Shown in pieces: positions 57,301-64,000 of a DNA stretch of 64,000 nucleotides. The stretch covers positions 2,852,001 through 2,916,000 of the forward strand of contig NZ_CP030840.1 of NCBI RefSeq assembly GCF_003330725.1, given 5' to 3'. The DNA is from Acidisarcina polymorpha (lineage in GTDB: Bacteria > Acidobacteriota > Terriglobia > Terriglobales > Acidobacteriaceae). The notes below the pieces were generated by a model, which saw only the letters and a list, made by a program, of their open reading frames with translations, had not been told where the DNA came from and did no database searches. A program made the position numbers and the translations under genes. Each line of letters starts with the position of its first letter. Within the stretch, counting starts at the first letter, position 1.

Positions 57301-57738
57301 TCGGTGGAAGAGTTGGAGAAGACTGCGGAGATAGTTGAAGGGCTGTTAGCACCTGAAGTCGGCTGGAACGATGGAAAATCGAACACGCGGCAATTACGAA
57401 TAGACGATATTTTGATCGTTGCTCCATACAATGCACAAGTGGCCGACCTTGCTGAGCGGCTTCCTGAAGGCAGCAGAATCGGTACCGTAGATAAATTTCA
57501 GGGACAACAAGCACCCATCGTCATCTATTCACTGGCAACGTCTTCTCAAGAGGATGCTCCACGGGGGATGGAATTTCTTTATAGCCTCAACCGGCTTAAT
57601 GTCGCCACCTCACGCGCGCAGGCGGTAGTGATTGTGTTGGGAAATCCGCGCCTACTCCAGCCAGACTGTCGCGCTCCCAGGCAGATGCAACTTGCCAATG
57701 CTCTGTGTAGATATGTAGAGCTGGCCACTCATGCATGA
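54325..57738 (+). CDS. RecB-like nuclease / RNase H-like / SF1 helicase fusion (TM0106 type)
   Basis: 1137 residues from ATG 54325 (MKNVSGRVLLSASDLSNHLA). An open frame extends upstream to 53842, but this runs through the IS3 and is not used. Residues about 15-240: RecB/Cas4-like nuclease with YEVYDCKLSTETKPGTILQL (D-x-K plus Q) and Cys ligands (CTHATRMDL; CEICAWFSVC) for an Fe-S cluster. About 320-500: RNase H/DEDD-type exonuclease (FFDLESDP; YNTDDCLSTQSL). About 730-1130: SF1 helicase with GPPGAGKT (about 757), DVLFVDEAGQM (about 869), LLGDPQQL, VDKFQGQQ and NVATSRAQ. Likely acts on DNA ends. Sits alone between IS3 and IS6. Confidence 0.9.
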   Translation: MKNVSGRVLLSASDLSNHLACTHATRMDLKVASGVCEPPKWQSPDLWVLQERGRLHEETYIRHLKDQGLSVHDLRVTVADAVAAEATRISMESGAEVIVQPTFVSDLWYGRADILRRVGTSSTLGPWSYEVYDCKLSTETKPGTILQLSMYSEMVGAIQGIVPESMYVVPPNDDFKAEKYRTLDFAAYYRSIKASLEKAVDRSKAKAATYPEPVEHCEICAWFSVCDTHRRADDHLSLVAGLSKLHRKQLRLWDIQAVAELAVMPLPLRERPKYSSKESVIRVREQARIQLEGRDQKKPVHELLPLCEDHGFCGLPEPSRGDMFFDLESDPYVGKSGREYLFGFTRNGEDGQPVYEVRWGLTADEEKSAFEWFVDSVVEQRKSYPDLHVYHFTAYEPSALKRLMGKYATREDQIDQLLRARIFVDLHTIVKRSMRASVEGYSLKALEAFHGYKRVVPLENARVAMRALQHGLELGAIDLVNIAEREVVMGYNTDDCLSTQSLRDWLERERQRLLIAGAVIPRPKRQESIAPDALKENQLRVNRLIQELTRGIPTDPTLHTAEQAGLRLLADLLDWHRRESKVAWWEFFRLQELTEEELLDEKGAISGLEFVTRLAESRGVPTDRYKFDRQETEIRAGDKLLQKDEKIGEVVAINLATRTLDIKKTRKTADVHPGSVFADCTPINTKTLADSLIRLAECVTFDGIDAPGPLRAARDLLLRHSPRISGPSGPLRLQGEPALDAGKRLVGLLQHSVLPIQGPPGAGKTFTGASMIIDLVRQGKRVGVTATSHAVITTLLSEVVRAAAKENVQDLVCLQKFTDAPDVLTPGIDVTTDNAEARLAIREGCHVLGGTAWLWSSTEFTAAVDVLFVDEAGQMALANVLAAAQAAKSLVLLGDPQQLEQPLKGTHPEGAEKSALEHLLGGEKTIALGKGLFLEETWRLHPTLCAFTSEVFYEGRLRSRDGLEKQRLLGHPWLGESGLWFVPVEHEGNRNSSVEELEKTAEIVEGLLAPEVGWNDGKSNTRQLRIDDILIVAPYNAQVADLAERLPEGSRIGTVDKFQGQQAPIVIYSLATSSQEDAPRGMEFLYSLNRLNVATSRAQAVVIVLGNPRLLQPDCRAPRQMQLANALCRYVELATHA

Positions 57739-57784
57739 AGCGGCATCGACCATTTCAGCCTTAAGAGCGTCGGCCATGTATTGG

Positions 57785-58675
57785 GGCTCTGTTGCAAGAT
57801 TGAAGTTATGGGCGGAAAGAGTCTGAGACGTTTTCACATTCGTAGGTCAAGCAGTTTGAAGTAGAAGTCTTTCATCGATGAGCCCTACCGCCTCTGCAAG
57901 AGCACAAGGGCCAATGCCGAAAGCGCGTTCGACGATGCGCGCCTCACCCAAGATGTCACGCGTGAGATTGAAGACTGCCGCCTGACCCTTCCGTAAAGCA
58001 CGCATCACCTCAAAACCTTTGATCGTCGCATAGGCAGTCTTCAGCGTCTTGAAGCCCCGCACTGGACGAATGAGTTGTTTCAGCTTGCCATGATCGGCCT
58101 CGATGACGTTGTTCAAATACTTGACCTGCCGATGCGTCGTTGTCTGGGGACATTTGCCTTCTGCCTTCAGTTCTGCAATCGCAATACCATAGGCCGGCGC
58201 TTTATCCGTGTTGATGACCTCCGGCTTCTCCAAGCCCTTCAAGCTGCGTAATGCCTTGCCAAGGAAGCGTTTTGCCGCTTGGGCGTTTCGTGTTGGGGAG
58301 AGATAGAAGTCGATCGTCTCCCCATGCTTGCCGAGCGCCCGGTATAGGTAGGTCCATCGACCGCGAACTTTTACGTACGTTTCGTCGACTCGCCAGCTCG
58401 TCGATTGCGGGCGCCGCCACTGCCAGCGCAGCCGCTTCTCCATCTCAGGCGCATATCTTTGAACCCAGCGGTAGATCGTGGAATGATCAACGCTCACGCC
58501 GCGTTCGCCCATCATCTGCTTGGTATCCCGATAACTGATGCCATAGCGACAGTACCAACGCACCGCCCAAAGGATGACCGCTCCTTCAAATTGACGCCAT
58601 CTGAAATCTGACATGTCTCGCTCCGCTCGCCTTCAGCTCATTCTCACGACACATCCCCAACTTTGCAATAGAGCC
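57785..58675 (-). mobile_element. IS6-family insertion sequence, copy 2
   Basis: 891 bp, ends GGCTCTGTTGCAA (57785-57797) and TTGCAATAGAGCC (58663-58675; one mismatch). Flanks TGTATTGG and CTTCCACT are unlike each other and unlike those of copy 1, so there is no target duplication and no simple reciprocal exchange. Same orientation as copy 1. Confidence 0.88.
57847..58614 (-). CDS. IS6-family transposase, copy 2
   Basis: 255 residues, DDE residues in WRVDETYVKVRG, VINTDKAPAYG and NNVIEADHGKLKQ. Intact. HTH YGISYRDTKQMMGERGVSVD. Starts with ATG 58614. Confidence 0.93.
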   Translation of the reverse strand: MSDFRWRQFEGAVILWAVRWYCRYGISYRDTKQMMGERGVSVDHSTIYRWVQRYAPEMEKRLRWQWRRPQSTSWRVDETYVKVRGRWTYLYRALGKHGETIDFYLSPTRNAQAAKRFLGKALRSLKGLEKPEVINTDKAPAYGIAIAELKAEGKCPQTTTHRQVKYLNNVIEADHGKLKQLIRPVRGFKTLKTAYATIKGFEVMRALRKGQAAVFNLTRDILGEARIVERAFGIGPCALAEAVGLIDERLLLQTA

Positions 58676-58805
58676 CTTCCACTGACAGGGGGATACATGC
58701 GCCGAAGCGAGCCTAAGCAAGCAGGTCTACCTGCTGTCAACCCGCGCCAGCACTAGAGCAACTCCATCCGGAGAGGACCTCACATATTGAAGACTTCGAA
58801 ACGTC

Positions 58806-59788
58806 TCATAACTCGACACGTAGAAGCTTAGCTGGTCGCACGATCCCATCAGGCGGGGGCGACGCAGTACCGCCATCGGAGAGGAAGAAGGCGACCTTCC
58901 CATACTCTCCTGGGGCTCGACTCCATGCGCCACTCGAAGGTCCAATGAGTTCTTCGTCAAAAGGATCCCCTGCTACGCTCTGTGTGAATCCGCTGTTCTC
59001 GGCAGGATCCATCGAGACTCGGTCAATTGTGTTTTGGCGGTGGGTTGCAAGGTATATGACGCCAGCATCCTCGTCAATACAGAAGTCATCTCCCATCCTA
59101 CCGGCGACAACCAGTTCGGGCTCTCCTGCAGGATCGTGCGTGCTTGGATCAACCGGTATACGCATGAAGAGCTTTTTGGCAGTCGCAGTGTAGTAAAGAT
59201 GATTCGTCTTCGCCGCGAAACGTACACCATTGACACCCGGCTGTTCGGGTTTGAGTTGGCCGGGATAGTAATCGATGCTTTCGTGCTTCATCCAAACACG
59301 GCCGTCGGGGCCCCTCCACCTGGTGGCAGATCAATGCGCCAGATCAGGCTCGCGAAGGAATCTGCTATCAGCAACACCCCAGGCGCGATTAGGCAGCTGC
59401 CATTCAAACCCCGGGCCAAAGCGGGGAGCTGCAGCACCATCTCCGGTTGGACCGACGCCCCTACACGCCAGTTGCGCAGATCCAGTCGGTGGAGATATGC
59501 CTCGTGCGTGGTGTAGAAGTTCCCGGTAGCGATGTAGAAAATGTCCGGCTCAACTTCTGTAATGCCGCATACCACTTCAGCAAAAGTGAACAACAATACC
59601 GGCGTGACTGTTTGCTCTCCAGTCACCGATGGAACAAACCACAATTCATGATGGTTCGCGACCGTGACTAGGATCGAGTTGTCTTGGCGGACAGCAAGAT
59701 TCTCCAGAAAGTATTTGTGCGGGAAATATGCGACTGTCGAGAGTTTAGCTCCATTTATCTTTCCTGGTGGCATTGTAAGAATCTCCAT
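58806..59788 (-). pseudogene. SMP-30/gluconolactonase-like beta-propeller protein, frameshifted
   Basis: ATG near 59788 (MEILTMPPGKINGAKLSTVA) then FLENLAVRQDNSILVTVANH, VVCGITEVEPDIFYIATGNF and SFASLIWRIDLPPGGGAPTA. At about 59288 the frame stops (AVFG) and continues one base over as WMKHESIDYYPGQLKPEQPG, GVNGVRFAAKTNHLYYTATA and DDFCIDEDAGVIYLATHRQN to a stop at 58806. Propeller proteins of this group are lactonase-like; the active site is not certain. Conservation on both sides suggests a read error. Confidence 0.72.
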
Positions 59789-60017
59789 GGAGCGAAGGCG
59801 ACTACTAAATCTTACGATGCGATGCGCAGTGAGCACGCTTCCCCAGTCGCTATAGCATAAGCGCAATCTCGTTTTGCTCTGCGAGAACGCGCAACAGGAC
59901 CTGCCTGAGCATCTATGCTTTGGAACTCGCCTACACAGAAGCGCGGCTTGAGCTCCAGTCGCCGTTAGGTAGAGGCTGTTCCGCATCGACGCTCTGGCGT
60001 TGACCACAGGAGGATGT

Positions 60018-60587
60018 ATGGCAGAAACACCTGATTTTGGGACCTTCGGCCGTTTTCAGGAAACGCCAATCGGCGAAATGTCGCCGGACATGAAAGATGC
60101 CTATGATTTCACGATGAAGCTCCGCGGGGTTGTACCCGGCCCTCATAAAATTTGGCTAGCAAACCCGAAGTTATCCAAGACAATCGTTCCGACCGGATAC
60201 TACTACCAACAGGAGTCTACGCTCACCAAGGCTGAGATCGAAATCGTAACAAACATCATCAATGGGCAGTGGCGGGCGGCATACGGCAACTATGAACATG
60301 AACAAATCGGTGAGAAGCAAGGCCACCTCGAACCCAAGAGCGTAGAGGCCCTCATTGCCGGCTTGCCAACAACTTTTGCGGACTCGCGAGAGCAGTCCGT
60401 TTATGAGCTCGCTCTAGCGCTTGCCAGTCATCGCGTCGTTCCAACTGGGCTGTATAAGCGATGCAAGGATCTCCTGGGCGACGCCGGCATTGTTGACGTC
60501 ACGGTGCTCATGGGTTGGTTCACGATGGTTTCTCTAACTCTGATGGCCTTCGACGTACCTTCGAATGCTGTCGGTCTCGATCAGTAA
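60018..60587 (+). CDS. Carboxymuconolactone decarboxylase-like protein
   Basis: AhpD-fold protein of the CMD group. ATG 60018 follows AGGAGGATGT; a GTG/TTG extension to 60000 is not needed. KLRGVVPGPHKIWLANPKLS then YYYQQESTLTKAEIEIVTNI and RAAYGNYEHEQIGEKQGHLE, the last being the E-x-x-H part of CMD proteins. No CxxC is present, so it is not a peroxidase of the AhpD type. 189 residues. Followed after 9 bp by a second CMD-like gene. Confidence 0.82.
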   Translation: MAETPDFGTFGRFQETPIGEMSPDMKDAYDFTMKLRGVVPGPHKIWLANPKLSKTIVPTGYYYQQESTLTKAEIEIVTNIINGQWRAAYGNYEHEQIGEKQGHLEPKSVEALIAGLPTTFADSREQSVYELALALASHRVVPTGLYKRCKDLLGDAGIVDVTVLMGWFTMVSLTLMAFDVPSNAVGLDQ

Positions 60588-60596
60588 GGAGAGCGT

Positions 60597-61229
60597 GTGT
60601 CTAAGACTAATGATGGTCTTGGGGGCCGGATTGCGTTGTCAGAACCGACTGGGCTGACGGCTAGCCAGCAGAGCCTCTACAAGGAAATCAGCGAAACTGC
60701 TGTTCCTTGGGCCGACGCCTCCGGTTTTGTAGCGAAGATGGAGGACGGCCGTCTTATCGGGCCCTTCAATATTGTTTTAGAAAGTCCAGAACTCGGAGGT
60801 GCTTTTCTAAAGTTCCAGAATGCAGAACAGAGCATGACAAGCTTGCCGGAGCGAGTGCGTCAAATTGTGATCCTCACCGTTGGATCTGTCTGGAAGGCGC
60901 CATACGAGTTGTATGCTCATGCTGCTGTCGCGCGAACCGCGGGGCTCCAGGAGAATACCATTAAGGAGCTTGCAAAGGGTGAGGTTGCAACCGGTCTGCC
61001 GAAAGAAGAACAGTTGGCCCAGCAGTTTACAAAGCAACTCGCGCTGGAGCGAACCGTCTCACAGGAAGTATTCGATCGAGCCAAGGATGCGTTCGGAGTC
61101 CGAGGTCTCGTCGATATGGTTTTTCTTGCAGGGTGTTACGAAACCGTATGCTCGCTGTTAAACACGTTTGCTGTTCCCGTGCCCGGCAGCGAGCCTGGCA
61201 AGCAAATCGGGAAACAGGTGAGCGGATGA
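60597..61229 (+). CDS. Carboxymuconolactone decarboxylase-like protein
   Basis: GTG 60597 after AAGGAGA, 9 bp after the previous stop, so one operon. RLIGPFNIVLESPELGGAFL, ERVRQIVILTVGSVWKAPYE and LYAHAAVARTAGL are the CMD core, again without CxxC. 210 residues. The two CMD-like proteins are distant paralogues and may work as a pair, for example as a hetero-oligomer; the reaction is unknown. Confidence 0.85.
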   Translation: MSKTNDGLGGRIALSEPTGLTASQQSLYKEISETAVPWADASGFVAKMEDGRLIGPFNIVLESPELGGAFLKFQNAEQSMTSLPERVRQIVILTVGSVWKAPYELYAHAAVARTAGLQENTIKELAKGEVATGLPKEEQLAQQFTKQLALERTVSQEVFDRAKDAFGVRGLVDMVFLAGCYETVCSLLNTFAVPVPGSEPGKQIGKQVSG

Positions 61230-61250
61230 GCACGGGGGACTTCGACTTGA

Positions 61251-62087
61251 TTAGTCGCGCCTACGCCCACAGAGACTATCGATATTCCTAAATACGTCCT
61301 CGGTTGCTTTGTCATCAGGTGAGACAAAAGCCAGCGTGCTTTCCGGCAGCGCCGGGTAGAGTGCGCGGATTGAGCGCAGTCGAAGAGTCCCGAACCTGGG
61401 GTGTGCAATGTCAAACGACAACGGGTCAAGCGATGCTGTCTGTTGCTCATTCCAGAAACGTCGAAATGTAGTACTGCTTTCGAGCAAAGTGGCGATCAGC
61501 AACTCGAATCCCGGCTCACCGATATGTTTGGCATAGCGCACCCTTAGCAAACCTACACCGCTGCGCAGGACACGTTCGTCATAGAAGCCGATTCTCGCGG
61601 GGTCCATAAAGTTCCTCCAAGCGAGATTGCGGCCGAAAGGTGATGGCGACTCAGACCAGTCGTAGATCACGTCGGCCAATTGATTGAAGGCGAGACAGTC
61701 AAAGCGTTCGTTCCAGAGCATCGCTGGTCCTGAAGTGAAGCCATCGAGCAAACGCTGTACGTCTCGGAGTTCCTCGCCCCTACCTTGTTCAGTCTTCGCG
61801 ATCTCTTTACCGGCTAAGGACCGAAAATAAGCAGTATCCGAGTGCGAAAGACGCAAGGCCTGCGCTATGCGCTCTATGACCTCCTTGGAGACTTGGGTAT
61901 CCCGGCTTTGTTCAAGCCACGTATACCAAGCCAACCCAACTTGAGCCAAGGAGGCAACTTCCTCTCGCCGCAGTCCAGGGGTCCTCCGCCGCAGTCCCCC
62001 TGCCAAGCCTACTGTTTCCGGCTGGATCATCGACCGTCGTGTACGAAGGAATCTCGCCAACTCGACCTTCCGGGCGTTGTCGTCCAC
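61251..62087 (-). CDS. XRE-type HTH regulator with MmyB-like ligand-binding domain
   Basis: 278 residues. HTH near the N-terminus (RRRTPGLRREEVASLAQVGL then AWYTWLEQSRDTQVSKEVIE), then an MmyB-like PAS-type domain (MLWNERFDCLAFNQLADVIY; NLAWRNFMDP; FRRFWNEQQTASLDPLSFDI). ATG 62087. It is divergent from a LysR gene. A perfect 14-bp palindrome lies 11-24 bp upstream of its start, which fits autorepression. Convergent with the CMD operon. Confidence 0.92.
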   Translation of the reverse strand: MDDNARKVELARFLRTRRSMIQPETVGLAGGLRRRTPGLRREEVASLAQVGLAWYTWLEQSRDTQVSKEVIERIAQALRLSHSDTAYFRSLAGKEIAKTEQGRGEELRDVQRLLDGFTSGPAMLWNERFDCLAFNQLADVIYDWSESPSPFGRNLAWRNFMDPARIGFYDERVLRSGVGLLRVRYAKHIGEPGFELLIATLLESSTTFRRFWNEQQTASLDPLSFDIAHPRFGTLRLRSIRALYPALPESTLAFVSPDDKATEDVFRNIDSLCGRRRD

Positions 62088-62097
62088 TGCCAGATAC

Positions 62098-62111
62098 TCC
62101 TAGTACTAGGA
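62098..62111. promoter_or_regulatory. Perfect palindrome, probable XRE operator
   Basis: TCCTAGTACTAGGA, 14 bp, fully symmetric, in the gap between the XRE start (62087) and the LysR start (62229). It would overlap the XRE promoter or ribosome-binding region. Confidence 0.55.
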
Positions 62112-62228
62112 TACGCCATACTCTTGTCGTGGGATGAAGTTCTGCAATACGGTAGTAGAGGTCCTTGGGTGAGGGAATTTGCCTCACCGAACAACGGATC
62201 AAGCCGAAACCCACCAGTGAAGGTCTTA

Positions 62229-63164
62229 ATGCTAGACCTTAATGATGTGCGGGTGTTCACGGTCGTAGCGCGCAAGGGAACGTTTAGCGCCGCGGGCAGA
62301 GAGCTACGCCTTCCGACATCGACCATCGCACGTGCGACAACCAGATTGGAAAAGCATTTGGAGGTGCTTCTCCTGAGGAGAAGTCCAAAGGGGGTTTCGC
62401 TCACGGATGCAGGCACAGAGTTTCTTGTCAGCTGTAATCAAGCCCTTCGGACGATCAGGATTGGAAGCGAAACGTTACAGGAACGGCGCGTCAATCCCCG
62501 CGGTCTCATCAGGGTATGTAGTCCCATCGTTTTAGCTAATGGTCTGCTAGTCCAGATACTCCCTGACTTCTTGCACAAGTTCCCAGAAATCCGTATTGCG
62601 ATCGAGACGTACACAGATGACTTCGAGCGAGAGCCAAGGGATGACGTGGACGTATTCTTCAAGATCGTGCCGCCGAGAGACTCAGTGAGGCGTATGCGGA
62701 AGTTTCCCAGTACCCTGCGAGGTTTGTTCGCGAGTAGGGAGTATGTTCAGCGTGTTGGGAAGCCGGATCGCCCCGGCGAACTGCTCGCACATGCTTGCAT
62801 TGGCGCAGAGACGTGGCAATTGACGAACGGCTCGTCTCAAGTTACCGAAGTAGCCCCGACATTCCGGGTCACTACTTGCGATCCAGTCGTCATGTGCGAT
62901 CTGGTGTTACGGGGTCTGGGCATTGCGATCCTACCGCTCTATATGGCTAGACAACCAGCAATTTTTCGGCGGCTCGTTCCGCTATTGCCTCAGTGGCATC
63001 CGAGACCTGCCATAATCTCGGCCCTATACTTCGGTCCAGCTGCGTTGGCGCCTAAGATCAAAGTCTTCTTGGACTTCGTGGGAGAGATCCTTGGTACAGA
63101 CCGGGATCCACGTGTCAGAGATGCGCCCTTTGAGGGATTGTTCGGAAAACCCGACGAAGCGTAG
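62229..63164 (+). CDS. LysR family transcriptional regulator
   Basis: ATG 62229 with AAGG 6-9 bases upstream gives MLDLNDVRVFTVVARKGTFS then LPTSTIARATTRLEKHLEVL, the LysR HTH. A far longer frame to 61842 crosses the XRE gene and is rejected. The sensor domain has PRGLIRVCSPIVLANGLLVQ and LGIAILPLYMARQP. 311 residues, paralogue of the LysR at 16120-17055. The target is not next to it in the usual divergent place, since the XRE gene is there. Confidence 0.92.
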   Translation: MLDLNDVRVFTVVARKGTFSAAGRELRLPTSTIARATTRLEKHLEVLLLRRSPKGVSLTDAGTEFLVSCNQALRTIRIGSETLQERRVNPRGLIRVCSPIVLANGLLVQILPDFLHKFPEIRIAIETYTDDFEREPRDDVDVFFKIVPPRDSVRRMRKFPSTLRGLFASREYVQRVGKPDRPGELLAHACIGAETWQLTNGSSQVTEVAPTFRVTTCDPVVMCDLVLRGLGIAILPLYMARQPAIFRRLVPLLPQWHPRPAIISALYFGPAALAPKIKVFLDFVGEILGTDRDPRVRDAPFEGLFGKPDEA

Positions 63165-63174
63165 CCCTGTGCCA

Positions 63175-64000
63175 TCAGCTGGCCACAGTATACGTTTCAT
63201 GCGTTGCTGTAGGGGAGTAAACGCCGGGCATGCCGTCCGATTGGAACCTCCCTCCGACCACGTGCAATGTCTCGCCAATAAATCCGGCAGCGAATCCATG
63301 ACGGGTGATCTGTACGTGTGGGAGAGTCGCCCACGTTTGTGCAGAGGGGTCGTATAACTCAAATGCCCAGAATGACTCCTTAATCTTTGCTGTCTCGTAC
63401 TCACCACCCGTGACATAGATGCGCCCGTTATAGGCAGCTCCATTTACGTCCCCACGGTTAGTGGGCGCGCGGCCCACGAGACTCCAGATGTCTTGTTCGG
63501 GATCGTACATCTCGATCAGATCAGTGATGGAAGCCATATTCACGAAGACTAAACCGATTCTGCCGTTGAGAGCATAAATTTTTCCTCCGACAGCAGCCGC
63601 CAAGTAGTGATTTCGAGGCGTCGGCATAGATTCCCTTTGTCTCCATGTGTCGGTTCTAGGATTGTATTCGTCGACGAATCCCGTAACGGTCTGGCCGCCG
63701 GGAGTCGCGAGGGGGATCGGCTTTGCAGTGCTGCCATCCACACTTGAACTGACTCCACCAACAACGTAGATTTTGTCCCCTACTGTCACCGCATAGCCGG
63801 CGCCATGTGGACGTGGTAGGGGGAGCAAGACGCTTGTATGTGTTGGCGCCGGGAGTGTACTCCCATGAACCATCCGTTGGTTGCCACGACATCTTTGGTT
63901 GGCCGCCGAGAGTAAATCCTCCGAAGATGTAAATCTTCCCGTCGTGCGCGGATGCCATGAGGTGATGTGCAGGCATGGGCATGTCACGCAGCGTTGACCA
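63175..64000 (-). pseudogene. Kelch-repeat protein, frameshifted, 5' end outside window
   Basis: Kelch beta-propeller. From the window end: PMPAHHLMASAHDGKIYIFG then GFTLGGQPKMSWQPTDGSWE and NTYKRLAP, with a break at about 63815 in a run of five C, then LPRPHGAGYAVTVGDKIYVV, HYLAAAVGGKIYALNG, NGAAYNGRIYVTGGEYETAK and HGFAAGFIGETLHVVGGRFQ. Repeats have the kelch pattern (GGKIYxxGG; YDPxxDxW). One extra C is enough to explain the break. Stop near 63177. Function not known. Confidence 0.75.

Noticed and set aside
49859-58675. Intact composite transposon made of two IS6 copies
   Set aside because: No 8-bp target duplication at either copy or across the pair, and flanking fragments do not join.
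1-64000. tRNA, rRNA, CRISPR array, replication origin, phage genes
   Set aside because: Looked for on both strands by eye; no cloverleaf with a T-arm sequence, spaced repeats, DnaA-box cluster or structural phage genes were seen.

Overview
The window looks like a chromosomal segment of an acidobacterium (Acidobacteriota, probably class Terriglobia). The evidence is gene content: two Oar-like TonB-dependent receptors with an N-terminal carboxypeptidase-regulatory fold, an ADOP-type ABC permease coupled to a PadR regulator, an SBBP-repeat secreted protein, a sedolisin with Ig-like repeats, NHL and kelch propellers, and many one-component regulators. GC content is moderate to high. There is no rRNA, recognisable tRNA, CRISPR array or prophage. 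Species identity cannot be settled from the sequence alone.

Layout. 1-5.6 kb is a glycan locus: TonB receptor (cut by the window edge), LacI regulator, Tat-exported GxGYxYP glycosidase-like protein, with a shared 14-bp LacI-type operator in front of both outer genes. 5.9-15 kb holds an AhpD-like protein, a DinB-like protein, a flavin-dependent halogenase-like enzyme, a TonB receptor directly followed by a cytosolic reductive-dehalogenase-like Fe-S protein, a YciE/F-like protein and a HAD-hydrolase remnant. 14.5-21 kb is a detoxification-type region: TetR with a divergent hydrolase, then LysR with a divergent NmrA-esterase-SDR-NmrA operon ending in a decayed epoxide hydrolase. 21.9-35 kb holds secreted repeat proteins (SBBP, sedolisin, NHL), a GGDEF gene, a Crp/Fnr gene and gene remnants. 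35-45 kb holds SSB, ADOP permease with PadR, small hypothetical genes, a DUF2130 gene and an AbiEi/AbiEii-like toxin-antitoxin pair beside an unknown membrane protein. 45.5-49.4 kb is a signalling group: group II intron remnant, histidine kinase, degenerate receiver, Crp/Fnr regulator and a LOV-GGDEF photoreceptor.

49.9-58.7 kb is bracketed by two same-orientation IS6-family copies. It holds fragments of an Ig-repeat gene and an RHS gene, an IS3-family element that truncates the RHS gene, and an intact RecB-like nuclease / RNase H-like / SF1 helicase fusion. 58.8-64 kb returns to metabolic genes: SMP-30-like propeller, two carboxymuconolactone-decarboxylase-like genes, XRE and LysR regulators, and a kelch protein cut by the window end.

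Two themes stand out. First, many regulators have a clear symmetric operator next to them (LacI, TetR, PadR, AbiEi-like, XRE), so regulons can be read from the sequence. Second, at least ten otherwise well-conserved genes carry single-base frameshifts. That is too many for ordinary decay and suggests assembly or read error in addition to real pseudogenes. The strongest candidate systems are the LacI glycan regulon, the halogenase / TonB / reductive-dehalogenase neighbourhood, the AbiE-like module with a 14-bp inverted repeat, and the IS6-bracketed nuclease-helicase.
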